64,000 bases of DNA from Cyrtodaria siliqua (GCA_037043455.1 JAWPHD010008289.1:1-64000); one strand, 5' to 3'; shown: positions 11,598 through 23,374, numbered from the stretch's first letter. The notes: generated by a model not told the origin, from the letters alone. A program made the numbers and translations.

Positions 11598-13376
11598 CTA
11601 GTTCTCTAAGAACACGGTTATTAATTTATCAGGACCTACAGCTTTTCCTAAGGCTAGGGTTTCTAAAATTTGTTTTACTTCAAGAGGACATAGTGTAATG
11701 GAACTTAGGTTCGAGTCGTTTACAGTAGGTAAGACAGGAATTTGAGCATTAATGTCATTTATAAGAGTTTGATCTCGAAAAAAATCATTCAATAAGTTTG
11801 CTTTGTCAAAGTCATTGTTAATAATAGAATCGTTTGAGTGTAACGGGGGTACAGATTCCTTGCGATTTGAAAACATAAAATATTTCAACGTTGACCACCA
11901 GTTTTTAGAAGATCGATTTTCAGTTTTAAGTTTTTCAGACAATTGTTGGAGATGGACAACTTTTTTTTTCCGAATAAGGTCAATTGCTTCGTTTCTAAGT
12001 TTTCGAAATTTCGCCCACTGGGCCGGTGTATTGTTTCGTTTAGCTTTTCGATAGGCTCGCTTACGTTTTCTGATCAAGCATTTAATAGCGGTAGTAATCC
12101 ATGGAAGATCGTTTGGCTTGATTCGAACTAATTTATTTGGAATGCATTGTTTTGATATGTGTATTATATGTTCTGTTATATTGTTTGTGTGGACATTAAT
12201 ATCATTGTCATAATGCATAGTCCAGTCGGTATTTAGGGCCATCTGCCTTAACGTATCGTAATCCCCTTTATCGTAATACCAGATATGCCGTGTAAACGAT
12301 TTAATATGGTTCTTTTTAAAGTTAAGAATACCAAATATTGGACAGTGGTAACGAATATCTTGTTGTAAAAAGGGGTCCCCTACACCGCTTAGCAATACAT
12401 TGTCTTTATTATTAACCAAAATAATGTCGATTATTGAAGATGAATTTTCTGTGAAATGAGTTGGTTCATTTATGCATTGGTGTAATGAGAACTGTTCACA
12501 CATTGACGTTATTTGCCGACAGGAATTGGCATTGTTAAGATTAAAATTAAAATCACCGGTAATAATTATGTCGTTAATGTTCGTATCGACTGCAAGGTGT
12601 ATTGAATTTTCAATAGTGGAATTATGAATGCTGTCTGCATTTGGTGGTCTGTAAAACAACCCGAAGAGAATGCGTTTCTGTTTCATGAAGATTTCAACCC
12701 ATATACATTCAATTCCAATCGGTTCAAGATCATGCCTGCGTTTGTAATGTATAGAATTTTTTATATAGAGCATAACGCCACCATGACTATCTAGAGGGCG
12801 ATCTTTTCTCTCAGGAGCTGAGAAGGAATCAAACGTAAGGTCAGTATCAAGTGTAGTTTGGTTGAGCCAAGTTTCAGAAAAGGCTAGTATGTCAAATTCA
12901 CTTAGCTCTGTCCGTAAAATATCGAGTTTATGAAAAATGCTCTGAACATTATAGTGGAGAAAAGACAAATGTCTTGTAAGTCCTAGTAAATCGATTGAGA
13001 AGGAAGATTGTGACGTCAAACTAGAGTTTGATAGGGTAGATGGACCAGGGTTTGGTTGTACATCTCCCGCAAGTATCAGTAGTATCGTAAACCATGTTGC
13101 AGTGACTGTACAATATAAATTGATAACTAAGCGAATTGAACATTTTATATTATCCACTTGGTTCTGGCTTAACGGATATCGTCTTATCATAAACTGATAG
13201 TGTTTGAATTCGTGTGATATCACGTTTTGTTGTTTGATACGGTAGAGTACGGCAAAGAGACTGACGTCTTCTTTGTAGATCGATATCAGGACCAATGTTG
13301 TAAGCAGTATTGGAAGGTAACATCTCATATGAAACGATTTCATGTTGGCCACTATGCCATTGCTAATTGTCTTCAT
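11598..13376 (-). CDS. LINE endonuclease part with N-terminal 2A-like motif
   Basis: 592 codons from the ATG at 13376. Residues 1-103 are hydrophobic (segments ~20-35 and ~90-103) and precede 'GDVQPNPGP' at 104-112, a 2A-like ribosome-skipping motif. An apurinic endonuclease domain follows at ~135-350 ('LHYNVQSI', 'SETWL', 'GDFNFNL', 'IDIILVN'), then a basic linker, then the start of the RT domain ('LGKAVGPDK'), where the frame is lost. If the motif works, the hydrophobic leader is released from the enzyme during translation. Related 2A-like sequences are known in non-LTR elements of sea urchin and other invertebrates; activity here is inference. Confidence 0.88.
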   Translation of the reverse strand: MKTISNGIVANMKSFHMRCYLPILLTTLVLISIYKEDVSLFAVLYRIKQQNVISHEFKHYQFMIRRYPLSQNQVDNIKCSIRLVINLYCTVTATWFTILLILAGDVQPNPGPSTLSNSSLTSQSSFSIDLLGLTRHLSFLHYNVQSIFHKLDILRTELSEFDILAFSETWLNQTTLDTDLTFDSFSAPERKDRPLDSHGGVMLYIKNSIHYKRRHDLEPIGIECIWVEIFMKQKRILFGLFYRPPNADSIHNSTIENSIHLAVDTNINDIIITGDFNFNLNNANSCRQITSMCEQFSLHQCINEPTHFTENSSSIIDIILVNNKDNVLLSGVGDPFLQQDIRYHCPIFGILNFKKNHIKSFTRHIWYYDKGDYDTLRQMALNTDWTMHYDNDINVHTNNITEHIIHISKQCIPNKLVRIKPNDLPWITTAIKCLIRKRKRAYRKAKRNNTPAQWAKFRKLRNEAIDLIRKKKVVHLQQLSEKLKTENRSSKNWWSTLKYFMFSNRKESVPPLHSNDSIINNDFDKANLLNDFFRDQTLINDINAQIPVLPTVNDSNLSSITLCPLEVKQILETLALGKAVGPDKLITVFLEN

Positions 13377-13449
13377 GATATCCTTAATAGTAATAACAGA
13401 AATAGCAGAGTAACCAACATGAACGCATTTTTGTTACCGGTATAGCAAA

Positions 13450-14650
13450 ATGTGTTGTTTCCATGATATTGTACCCCATCCCCATATGTCATCCCTAACG
13501 AAAGGAAACAAAAAACAATGAAAAAAAACGAAAGACTAAATAACATAAGGGTATGTGAGAAGGAAGTAGGTTATGAAGTATATACATTACACACATGTAC
13601 AAGGATTATGTTTAAGGTAAGCCGCACACCAACAAACAAAAGTAAAATTACTAAGTTTGAACAAGCAAAACTGATCTTAAAGCCGACATGCATGTAACAC
13701 TGCTCTTAGCTCTTATGAAGACGTAAAGCTAACGCGTATACGTTATGAATACTCGAATACAGTAATTAGTAACACAGTAGTTTACAGTTGAGTAGTTACT
13801 ATATATACATGTATGTCAAATGAAATCACCCTACAAGTTAACATTTCCTGTGAATTTTTTTAATTTTTTTACATATTAATTTGCATGAAACTAATATAAT
13901 ACCGACTATATACATGGAACTCTTAAATCACTAAAATGGGAGCGATACTTCTTTGGGAAATAACAAATTATATATCAACTAATATGAAAGCAAAACTATA
14001 GTTGTCCCTGTGAATTGCCATAATAGCTTAGTTTCTTTTGTAATATAGTATGAAAATAAAATATAAGTAAAACAAGTACACACTATTTTGAATATATATG
14101 TCCGTATGCAACACCATACATTATAACATCTCTTTGTGAAGTTTAGATACTAAAATACACTAAATTTGCATGGAAAACAGTGAAACGACGCAATATTCAT
14201 ATGTCACTGTGAAAATCACTATAAATTGTACCAACAACTCTTGGTAAAATTATATAAAGCATGTACTGTATATGCATAAAATAGTATTAAAGAGACGCTG
14301 TATATTTTATCTCACTGATGGATCACCATCCATTTTAGAAACATTTCTCATTGGCATTTGATATGTTATTAAACTGAACATGGACTCTACTAAGTTAGTG
14401 AGGAGTCACTTCAAATATAGGACAAATGAGTTCAAACTAAATGATTCCCGCCGACCATTGTGATTTATGTAAACAGTAGTGTTATATTGTGTATTTACAT
14501 ATATCGATATCCCAACTTTGCACGTGCATCACCCCGTGCGGTCTCACCAAAACAGGTTTCACAAGGTAATTCACCGTTATTAAATAAAACAGTAGCTATA
14601 CTGCTGAAAAAAGTTTATGCGGTAATGACCGTGGAGTTCAAGTTAAACGA
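13450..14650. other. Non-coding intronic DNA
   Basis: AT-rich. Its first part may be the 5' UTR of the LINE on the minus strand. No other feature recognised. Confidence 0.5.
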
Positions 14651-14653
14651 TAG

Positions 14654-15022
14654 TTAGTAGGGCATCAATACTGCTTCGTTGGTAACTCTGTGGATCTCAT
14701 TGTTTTTGTCTGTAATTAGCACAGTGCCATCCGTAGACCAGGCTCCCAAAAGACGGTTAGCTTTGACGAGATTGCGCGCTTTGAACAGCAAGTTGTTACG
14801 GTATCTCGTAAGATCTTCGTTCACAAAGACACCCGAATATCCTCGATTCTTAGCTTGCGTACGCGATCGATACAACTTCTGACGGGATCTGTATGCAACG
14901 AATTTGACTATGATAGCCCGAGGTTTGCTTGACGGTTTACCAACTCTGTGGCTTCTGTCAATATCTTCGAGTAGTATATTGGCATCAAGGGCTTTGGCCA
15001 TCTCCAAAACGATTTCGTCGGT
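14654..15022 (-). pseudogene. LINE ORF1 (RNA-binding, L1-type) fragment
   Basis: The C-terminal ~117 residues of an ORF1 protein of the kind with a coiled coil, an RRM and a C-terminal domain: 'IDRSHRVGKP' then 'IIVKFVAYRSRQKLYRSR', 'VNEDLTRYRN' and 'LLGAWSTDGTVLI'. This is an RNA chaperone in L1-like elements. The 5' part is cut off at about 15023, where a family-A RT copy begins. No matching RT is adjacent, so the fragment is an orphan. Confidence 0.75.
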
Positions 15023-15125
15023 AAAATGATAGGGTCATAACCTCTTTTGATAGAACTTTTAACAAGTTTAACTAAGATCATGACCAAGGATCTTAAGAAG
15101 TTTGTAAATCACGTCACCATAGAAA

Positions 15126-16405
15126 GAAGGATAGAAATATCGGACAGGGAACGCAGCATTCAAGGATGGCAGTCAACCACAAAACACAAAAACAAACACG
15201 CAAACAGACAAAAGAAAAGGCAAAATTGATAAAAAATGCAAACGACATCACAAACACAAAAGGGTTGACAAATGGGCAACCGCCTTGGAACGGTCAGTGG
15301 CAAAGTAGGCCACTGGGGGTTTAAACCGGTTCTAGGGTGCACCAAACCTCATACTTACCCTACTGTCATCCCATTAAAACAGGACAGTGTAAATAAAGAA
15401 ATCCCCGCCATGATCTAATCTCTAACCAACAAGGCAGCATCAATAGGCAATATAAGTAAAACACAAATATGCTCGTGTAAATATAATACAAAAAAGCAAT
15501 AGCCTAGAAAACCACAATGAAGGTACTCAATGACTTGGCAGAAGCCAGAGCAGTAAGAGAATACACCATTAAGGGCACGACAAGAAAGATCATGGACAAA
15601 CATCAAACGCCACCGTCCCAATGGGCTTTAGGTAGGCGTCATCATAGGGTACACAGCCTGTCCGGTCATCGTACAATTAAAGAGGAAAGCATAGTGGCGA
15701 ACTGTAAAAGGGTCCACCACCAAGCATGCAGTACGTTGCAAAATGATATGGTCATAACCTCTTTTGATAAACTTTTTAACAAGTTTAACAAAGATAGTAT
15801 GAAAGTGATCATGACCAAGAATCTTACGAAGTTTATAAATCACATCATCATAGAAGTCAGGTTGTGATAGTCCTTTTCGCAGAAGAGTCCTTAAATTACA
15901 TTTATATTTGGAAAGAAGATCAGGGTTACGATAATAAAATTTTGCAAAGGTTTTATGAAGTTTATGGTAACGGTAACCCTGATTGAGTAACTTTTTAGTT
16001 ATACAAAGATTACGAATATTAAATTCCTCAACTCGAGTACAAGCTCTAGAAAAACGAATAAGTTGGGCCAGATAAACTCCATAAGAAGTTGCTCGGGGAA
16101 CATCCCCATCCAAGTGGGGATAATTAACAATGTCAAAATTAAAATCATCTCTCTTGTCATAGATTTTGCTAATTATTTTACCATTTTCAATCGAGAGATC
16201 TAAATCAAGAAAAGAAGCGTTATTATTAGATATATTTTCTTTATTAAGCCGAAGTTCTTTAGGATAAATATTATGAACCATAGTTGGAAAGAAAGGGTTG
16301 TCAATGTTCAGTATGTCATCCAGATACCGAGAGGTGTCATTAAAAGCTTCAATAACATCTGCCTGGGTATCTGCTGAAAGACTCAACATGAAATCCCTTT
16401 CATAG
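15126..16405 (-). mobile_element. RT family A copy A (inserted in copy B)
   Basis: A 5'-truncated, relatively fresh copy with a 254-codon open frame (15628-16389) holding the C-terminal half of the RT and a ~500-bp 3' tail ending near 15133. It begins mid-gene just upstream of 'SLSADTQADVIEAF', so the 'GTNCAP' motif is absent. It contains 'SRYLDDILNIDNPFF' (catalytic Y-L-D-D), 'IYDKRDDFNF' and 'YGVYLAQLIRFSRAC'. The same family supplies the target into which the Polinton jumped. Confidence 0.78.
15628..16389 (-). CDS. Family-A reverse transcriptase, C-terminal fragment
   Basis: 253-residue fragment without its own start; the first Met is internal. The Y-L-D-D catalytic box lies at residues ~22-25, then 'FLDLDLSI', the conserved 'YDKRDDFNFD' and 'GYRYHKLHKTFAKFYYR', and the terminal 'RQTACLVV'-like 'LQRTACLVVDPFTV'. 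The family is widespread in invertebrates as an anonymous 'reverse transcriptase domain' protein. I cannot place it firmly; a Penelope-like relation is possible. Lacking motifs upstream of the catalytic box, it is not functional. Confidence 0.75.
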   Translation of the reverse strand: MLSLSADTQADVIEAFNDTSRYLDDILNIDNPFFPTMVHNIYPKELRLNKENISNNNASFLDLDLSIENGKIISKIYDKRDDFNFDIVNYPHLDGDVPRATSYGVYLAQLIRFSRACTRVEEFNIRNLCITKKLLNQGYRYHKLHKTFAKFYYRNPDLLSKYKCNLRTLLRKGLSQPDFYDDVIYKLRKILGHDHFHTIFVKLVKKFIKRGYDHIILQRTACLVVDPFTVRHYAFLFNCTMTGQAVYPMMTPT

Positions 16406-17150
16406 CGAAGTCAGGTTGTGATAGTCCTTGTTGCAGAAGAGTTCTTATATTACTTTTATATTTGGAAAGAAGATCAATGTTACGATAATAAAATGTTGCA
16501 AAGGTTTTACGAAGTTTATGGTAACGGTAGCCTTGATGGAATTGCTTTTTAGTTATACAAAGATAACGAATATTAAATCCTCAACTCGAGTAAAAGCTCT
16601 AGAAAATGAATAAGTTGGTCCACATAGACCCCATAAGAAGTTGCTCGGGGAACATCCGCATCTAAATTTGAATAATTAACAATATCAAAATTATCTTGTC
16701 ATATATTTTTCTAATTATTTCAACCATTTTCAATGGAGAGATGTTAATCGAGAAAAGAAGCGTTAGTATCAGAAATATTAGCTTTATTATGTTGAAGTTC
16801 TTTACATATTAACCATAGTAGAAAAGAAAGGGTTGTCAATGTTCAATATGTCATCCAGATACCGAGAAGTATTATTAAAGGCTTCAATAACATCTGCCTG
16901 GGTATCTGGTGAAAGAATCAACATGGAATCTCTTTCATAGCGATAAAAAAACAAATCTGCGACAATTGGTGCACAGTTCGTACCCATAGGGATACCAACA
17001 ATTTGTTTATAACCGGTCGTTCCATACCTGACGAAAATAGTATCTAAAAGGACGATGAGTGCTTCACAAACTTTTTGACAAGTCAGTATAGTAGTAAAAA
17101 ACGCTTTAATATTATTACTGGCCAAACATGTAGTATTTTCCCTAGCCAAT

Positions 17151-17600
17151 GTTTTTCGATGGCTAAATTACCAATGCATTTACAACAAATAACAGTTTTC
17201 ATTTAGCAAAATGTGCGTAGTGTTACATATTTAATGCATTGGTGTCTAACCTATGAAACTCGTTTCCGGTTGTATTACACTTGCGGACACACCACATAAT
17301 ATGAAATGAGTATTCGACACGGCAAACATGGGAAGTTATGTGATAAAAAGGATTGATAAATATTGGAATGGAACTAATCTTTATTAAAGTCTGTCGAGCA
17401 TATGTAAAGTTATTGTCCATTAATTATTGCAATTTTCATCCAGTTTAGCCGATATAGTTGCCGAATTTAATACTTAAAATAGTATTTTTAGTTCTCATTG
17501 CAAACATGGACTCAAAAACTAAAGAATGTCCTTTTGCATTTGAAAATGCTAATTAATATTCAACGTAGGTTTGAAAGTCGAACAGTAAATTTCACAGAAC
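17151..17600. other. Non-coding DNA
   Basis: No gene or repeat recognised. Confidence 0.5.
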
Positions 17601-17895
17601 ACTGTCAACCAAAACACGCATTAAAGCAAACAAGAATAACATGTTAATAAGCAAACCATGCAACATCAAAACACAAACGGCTTGACACGAGGGCTACCTC
17701 CTTGGCACGGTCTTTGGCAAAAAGGGCTGCTGGGAGTTTAAACCAGGTTCTAGGATGCACTAAACCTCAATATTACCCTATTGTCATCCCATTAAAACGA
17801 GGCGCCCGTTATGCTATATCATCTAACAATCTAAACAGCATCAAAAGGCAATATAATTAAAACACAAAGATGATCATGTATATATGAATATAAAA
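17600..17895 (-). mobile_element. Tail copy of RT family A
   Basis: A diverged minus-strand tail with 'ACATCAAAACACAAACGGCTTGAC', 'GGCTACC.CCTTGGCACGGTC' and 'GGTTCTAGGATGCACTAAACCTCA'. It ends in the 'CATGTATATATGAATATAAAAACAG' region. Confidence 0.65.
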
Positions 17896-19496
17896 ACAGA
17901 CCTTGGATGCATGTTTAACTACAGATATTTCAATTGAATGTTGTTGTTGTTGTTTTTATATAACATTTCATACATGCATCAGTTATTTTAAAACTTGAGG
18001 TATTTTTATTAGATGTTTATAAACGTTTGTGTTTAATCGGCATGTATGCATTATTTCATACTAATTCTAAAAAGTTTCAAGTTGTCCTGCACGTCGGCAG
18101 TTATGTGAAATATGCAGTTTAACTACTTTAACGACTCAAAACAAGAATTTACAATTAAATTTACAAAAGCCTAGACATGCCAGATAAAAATAAAATGACT
18201 GATTTGTGTGTATTGATCACTCAATATATTCCTAAATTACGTTGCACATAGGTAGATTCATAACTGCGTAACTAATATGGTAGCTGTAGAGTTAGCTAGT
18301 GTTGGCATGAGGTACAGCTGTCCACCTCCCGTCATTACGATCCGAGATCGAATCTCCTCTAAGAATACTGATTTTGTCCTCATCCGCTTACGCAATAAAT
18401 CACAACACGTAGATGTTATTTCTTGCCTTTTATTAGTAACTGATACTTTAACACATTTTCCTGCTATATATTAAATCACAGCATATGTAAAGAGTAGTTT
18501 CAATACAACTACAAAGCGAACATTCTTTTATGCTGTGCAAATTTGGTCCATTGGATAAACACCAATGTTTTTTTGTTGACATTATCGGAAGTTGTATTGA
18601 CGTATATAAAGAATCAATATTGGATTTTTTGGAAACCATTTCTTGAACCTGAACTAATTTGGATTTGAAAGCATTGAATTGGTCGAAATGGCTAAATAAT
18701 TAAATTCTCGTGTTCCTTCGCTAAATGTATCGATTGAATCTATTGGAAAAACACCAAAACAATTATAAAAGACATTAAAACATTCCTTACAATGTCAATA
18801 CTTCACCTATATTTTGGTTAAATAGGTGGTAACATTTATTTGTCCAGATGGTCAAATTCAAATTCATATCGTGATGGGATACCTTTGCTTTCTTCGTAAT
18901 GTACAAAATCTGAGAAGTATATTATAGATTATACAATTTTATAAACATGATTTCGAGATGCGATTTAACTAATTAAATACTAATCAAATAAATAAACGAT
19001 CTAGCATAAGTGATTGTGTATTATTGATTTTATTACACGAGCTGAATAAAATGATAGGATCCATTTACGACGTGATAGTTCCACTTTGATGCTGTCAATT
19101 TACCTTTTATTCGGTGGCAATTTGTAAGATAAATATTGATGCTGTTTTGCTGTTTACATGACGTCAGCTATGTTACGCAGCAAATATGCGTGTGCACTAC
19201 AAAATGTGCGAAACCTTAAACCAACTGTAACGTTACTAACATTTTGTTTTATAAAGGACGATTTCAAATATCGAAAGGTAGATATCTGAACGTTTCGTAT
19301 GATATACCGTGCGAATACTTGGGAGTTTATGTTTTACTACAAACACAGTGATTTGGTCGTCATTTGCACCTATGCGCTAGTGTATTACGATACATAAGTC
19401 ATGGCTTTATTACCTTCCTGAACGCCATATGATTATGTAAAATGTATTAAATTTGAATTAAGAGTAAATTAATATAGTTACTTTTTTTCTTTACAG
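17896..19496. other. End of opsin intron 1
   Basis: AT-rich. No gene or family-level repeat recognised; a short TGTTGTTGTTG stretch lies near 17939. Confidence 0.5.
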
Positions 19497-19685
19497 GTTG
19501 TGTGTATTATGGCTTTACAACGACGCTTTTAGGCATAACCCAGATCTCGCTACTCGCCACCATCGCCATGGATCGCTACCTAGTGATTGCCAGACCAAAA
19601 TGCCTTAAACCTATAAGCATGCGTACCTCGATCATCGTTGTCGTTTGTTGCTATGGATATGGATTATTTTGGGCTATTTTCCCTG
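19497..19685 (+). CDS. Opsin exon 2 (TM3, DRY, TM4)
   Basis: Encodes residues 115-177, entering through a pyrimidine-rich acceptor (ttttttctttacag) in the phase required by exon 1. It contains Cys116 of the conserved disulfide, Tyr119 at the classical vertebrate counterion position, and the 'AMDRYLVIARP' end of TM3, which couples to G protein. TM4 runs to about residue 175. The donor is CTG|GTGAGT. Confidence 0.93.
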
Positions 19686-20039
19686 GTGAGTGCATCATGT
19701 AACTTACGTTTATGCGTGTTAACATTGACAGGGTGTATACATTTATAGATTCTGTTTTTCAATACCTACACAACCGTACGTGTGTTTTACTTCTTAAACT
19801 GGGGCTATTGTAGAGAGTCAGCCTCGAATGCGGATGTCATGGTTTCGGTCACCTGCCAAATCAAATCAATTACTTCATAAAAATGGTACATTATCTCCAA
19901 TGGTTGATGTTCAGAATATAAAGTGTAGTTCTAGGACCGGTTGGCAAAGTGTGAAATGTCAATGAGGCAGAACTTTAAAGCTGAGCATTAAGCAGCTCAT
20001 GGCTATATGTAGACATCTCGCAATAGTATATAATACAAA

Positions 20040-20270
20040 TTAAAGTGCAAAACAACCATAAAAAGTCGAACAGGAAGTGCAGCATTCACACACACACACG
20101 CACGCAAGCACGGACACATGCACGCGCGCACGCATGGACGCACACACACACACTTTCCAAAAAAGTTAGATACAAACAACAACTATAAAGATGAATAAAA
20201 TGCAAGATATGACATCACAAACATAAAAGGGTTGACCGTCTTGGAACTGTCAGTGACAAAATGGCCGGTA
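20040..20270 (-). mobile_element. Tail copy of RT family A with CA-rich microsatellite
   Basis: Starts 'ATAAAAAGTCGAACAGGAAGT' (the family terminus) and continues 'GACATCACAAACATAAAAGGGTTGACCG.CTTGGAACTGTCAGTG'. A CA/CG-alternating microsatellite (about 20086-20153) has expanded inside it. Confidence 0.65.
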
Positions 20271-20307
20271 CACGTACGATGCATATGCTGAGTCATGTTA
20301 TGCTTGA

Positions 20308-20662
20308 AAGTAGTTCACATACTCGCAAAGCCGATACGTAGCCATTCACCAGTAAATACGTGGAAAATTAGTTCACATACTCGCAAAGCCGATACGTGGC
20401 CAATCACCAGTAAATACGTGACAAAGTAGTTCACATACTCTCAAAGCCGATACGTAGCCATTTACCAATAAATACGTGGCAAAGTAGTTCACATACTCGC
20501 AAAGCCGATACGTAGCCATTCACCAGTAAATACGTGGCAAAGTAGTTCACATACTCGCAAAGCCGATACGTAGTCATTCACCAGTAAATACGTGGCAAAG
20601 TAATTCGCATTCTCGCAAAGCCGATACGTAGCCATTCACCAATAAATACGTGGCAAAACAAT
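20308..20662 (+). repeat. 58-bp tandem repeat, about 6 copies
   Basis: The unit 'TAGTTCACATACTCGCAAAG', 'CCGATACGTAGCCATTCACC' and 'AGTAAATACGTGGCAAAG' starts at 20311, 20369 and 20427 and continues at 58-bp spacing. Copies are roughly 90-98% identical by eye, so the array is recent. The spacing is constant with no unique spacers, so it is a minisatellite. Confidence 0.9.
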
Positions 20663-22280
20663 GACGTTACATCACAGTAACAATTAAATTACTCATCTCC
20701 ACCAATACACAAAAATAATACACAATCCTTGGATTTGCACTGAAATACCGTTGTGTGGATTGCAAGTTCTTACTTGTTTTACACAGTTTTACTAATACAT
20801 GTACCTAAATAAATTATGTATACCAAATAGGCATTTTAGTGGTAAATAAATTAATGAACTTTTCCAAATCGGTTGAGAAATAAAAATATTAGATCAAAAG
20901 TTGTCTTTGATAGCGCAATGTCTCTGCAACATTCTTCTCTATTTTATTTTAGAATTTAGAAATTATTAAACCGATTGTTTAAGTTTCGTCTTTAGTTCTC
21001 TAATTCGCTGAAATATAAAATGTTCAAAGCATTGTAACACAATGAGCATTTATCATGTTCTGTATGATTATATATACCTGAACAAAATGTGTTAACAGAG
21101 AAAAGCAAAACAGAATATTTTTTACAAACACTGGATCCAGAAAGCATACTAAATGATAGAGTAATTTTGGTAAAATACAGTGTGGTACACTATCATTATA
21201 TAGAGCTATAAAGGAAAGGAAAAATAGTTAGCGTGCATACTAGCTAATATAGAATCTTTACGCCTTCTTCTTGAGACGAAAAACATAACATTTACAAGAA
21301 ATATCATCTGATTAAAGAATATAATGAAAACAAATAGAAAGAAGAGACTATATACATTTATCTGTTTATATGTGTACATATGGGGATACCATTAAGGCAT
21401 ATTGTTATATATCATGGCACCTACATTGATAACCTTAAATTGTAAAAATAATCAAACACATATAAGTAACACAACATACTGGTATGCTGTGCACACACGA
21501 CAGGCAAAACAAATTGCTATTACTGCAACTTAAAATCGAAAGAATATCCAATATCAAAAACGATATTAAAACGGCCTTTGTTGAACACAGGAACACGTTC
21601 TGCCTTCAACACAGTCATATAAGACATACACATAAAATCTCCTGCGCTCTACTCACTTGAATATTGACTGCGTAATAAACAACTAAACTCGGTGTTATTG
21701 TGTCTTTATTCGAGAGCTTCTGCATCTTATATTAGCTCTCAAGACCAGACTGAACAAAACCGAGTATGTTGCTTCCTTCTTTTTTTTGTGTTCGTTTCTT
21801 TCTTTTCTGTATTGATTGCATTAGGTTTTAGTTGAAGACAGGATAATAGCGGGGTTGTGTACACACAAAGTCAATATAAGATAACATGTAGGCTTTATCA
21901 CCTACTGACCGTTCCAAATCGGTAACACTGTCTTCACCACTCTTTATGTTGTGTATTGTCCTTTTTCAATGACTTTTTAAATGAGTCATTATTTGCGTTT
22001 GCTATGGTTTCTATTGGACCACTTTTCTCATTTTAGTGTTGTATGGCGACCATAACATGTCTCCTCGCGTTACGAATTAATAGTGCCTTTACATGTTGGT
22101 CATTTGGGATCAGGAGGTGATGCATCTTACAACAAACCGAGCCTTCTACTTTCCTCTCTTATTATGTTTCTTTTGGTTTGCTTTTGATTAACGAAGTATC
22201 TCCTTTTCTGTATTTATTGCAATCATGTGCAAGCCGTAAAAGCTTTCCGGCGCTATGATAGTGTTATTATTTAGTGATAT
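20663..22280. other. Non-coding intronic DNA
   Basis: No gene. H2-like fragments ('CTCGGTGTTATTGTGTC', 'CTCTCAAGACCAGACTGAACAAAACCGAG') lie near 21690-21770, and a related one near 22130. Confidence 0.45.
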
Positions 22281-22283
22281 TTT

Positions 22284-22410
22284 GCAGCCCAGTTAGAGTA
22301 GCGTTAGAGTAGAATACCGTCTAATCCGTGCTAGGGCGTGAGTGTTGCTGCATCTAATATTACCTCTCATGAACTGAGTAAATATAACCGACTCTACTAC
22401 TTTCCTCTGT
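22284..22410 (-). repeat. Dispersed repeat H2, diverged copy
   Basis: 'GTAGAATACCGTCTAATCCG', 'GCATCTAATATTACCTCTCATGAAC' and 'ACCGACTCTACTACTTTCC' are the reverse complement of the H2 unit at 32480-32690 and 61940-62045. Confidence 0.5.
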
Positions 22411-22918
22411 TCACGAGTGTCTTGCCCATGTTCAGTAATATTAAGATAATATTACACGCGGTAAAGGGCATCGTTTGTAAGCCAAAGACCCTAACAAGAG
22501 AAAAAAGGCAGCCACCATAGTATTAAGTCTGTCGTGACAGACATAATAATATCAAACAACCGTCACGCCTCCTAGCACCGGATTTGCCGGGGTTTACTCT
22601 AAAGACACAAATATTTCCAATGAATATAGTATAATATGCGATGCCACTAACCAGTTCATGCTCTGAGGAATCAACGTTGACCCCGCAGCAACATAAACAA
22701 TGGAACTTGACCAACTAGTTTTACAAAAAAGCACATATATAAAGTAAATGTAGGTATATAAAACAGGTCCTACTTATATATTTATTATATACAATGGGAG
22801 CCTCACCGCAAACACGTCAATGAACCAATACTTCAGCTTCCCGAGACACAAAGCAAAGTTTCGAGTTACATGCTAAGATGTTAACATGAAAATGTTGCTT
22901 TTATGCTAAGAATCTCTT

Positions 22919-23374
22919 AAGGTCTCACTACACACTTCGATTTGACTGTGTTTGCCATAGGCAGTAAAGTCCAATTTTCCATTCTGAATCAAGCATTTAC
23001 AGTCTAAAAGTATTTTTTTGGGAAAATACAGTTACTGCTGCTCATAAAAATCCACAAAATCTGGTACATAGCCCACTTTTTTTTTATTGCGAGTGGTGTC
23101 AGGCACGGTATTCTTTTCGGCTTTCACTAAACAGTTTGCACCTACATTCATACGCATTTTGAGCACCCACAAATGTGTCACATTTTGCTGTCAGTGTCGT
23201 TTAATCGCTGTTCATCCAATCTCATACTATTGTTTACTCACCTGCAACAAGAAAACAAAATATCCATGGGCAGTTATTAAAGTATCTCAAACCGAAGAAC
23301 ACACCCCTACTTTTTATGGTATAAGAATCATCCTACAGTCACATGCAAGGGAGCTAAGTGTGTAGTGAGACCTT
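22919..23374. mobile_element. MITE copy 1 with perfect 19-bp inverted ends
   Basis: Starts AAGGTCTCACTACACACTT and ends with its exact reverse complement, 456 bp in all. The interior is ~95% identical to copy 2 at 25864-26347. The frame inside (23087-23365) is a fortuitous ORF conserved only because the copies are alike. No target duplication is clear by eye, so the superfamily is unresolved. Confidence 0.85.

Larger units (their letters stand above)
9841..13376 (-). mobile_element. APE-RT non-LTR retrotransposon, CR1/Jockey-like, one frameshift
   Basis: Two adjacent minus-strand frames, 592 and 575 codons, together make one endonuclease-reverse transcriptase polyprotein. They are split by a single-base frameshift near 11620, right after the RT 'GPDK' motif. 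5' and 3' non-coding parts must exist but their limits are not visible. No separate ORF1 is seen next to it. The long coding frames with only one lesion indicate a fairly young insertion. It is antisense to the opsin and lies in its first intron. Confidence 0.88.
15023..17150 (-). mobile_element. RT family A copy B, interrupted by copy A
   Basis: Minus-strand copy in two parts: 16406-17150 and 15023-15125. The RT motifs 'VGIPMGTNCAPIVADLFF' and 'SRYLDDIL' are at 17000-16840, followed by decayed sequence with several deletions. The two parts are contiguous in the family consensus ('CACCATAGAA|GTCAGGTTG'), so the block 15126-16405 was inserted later. 5' end near 17150. Confidence 0.72.

Noticed and set aside
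18448..18639. Cysteine-rich short peptide, possible secreted peptide
   Set aside because: No signal peptide, no cysteine framework and no splice context.
20308..20662. CRISPR-like array
   Set aside because: Units are contiguous 58-bp copies with no variable spacers, and the genome is animal; it is a minisatellite.
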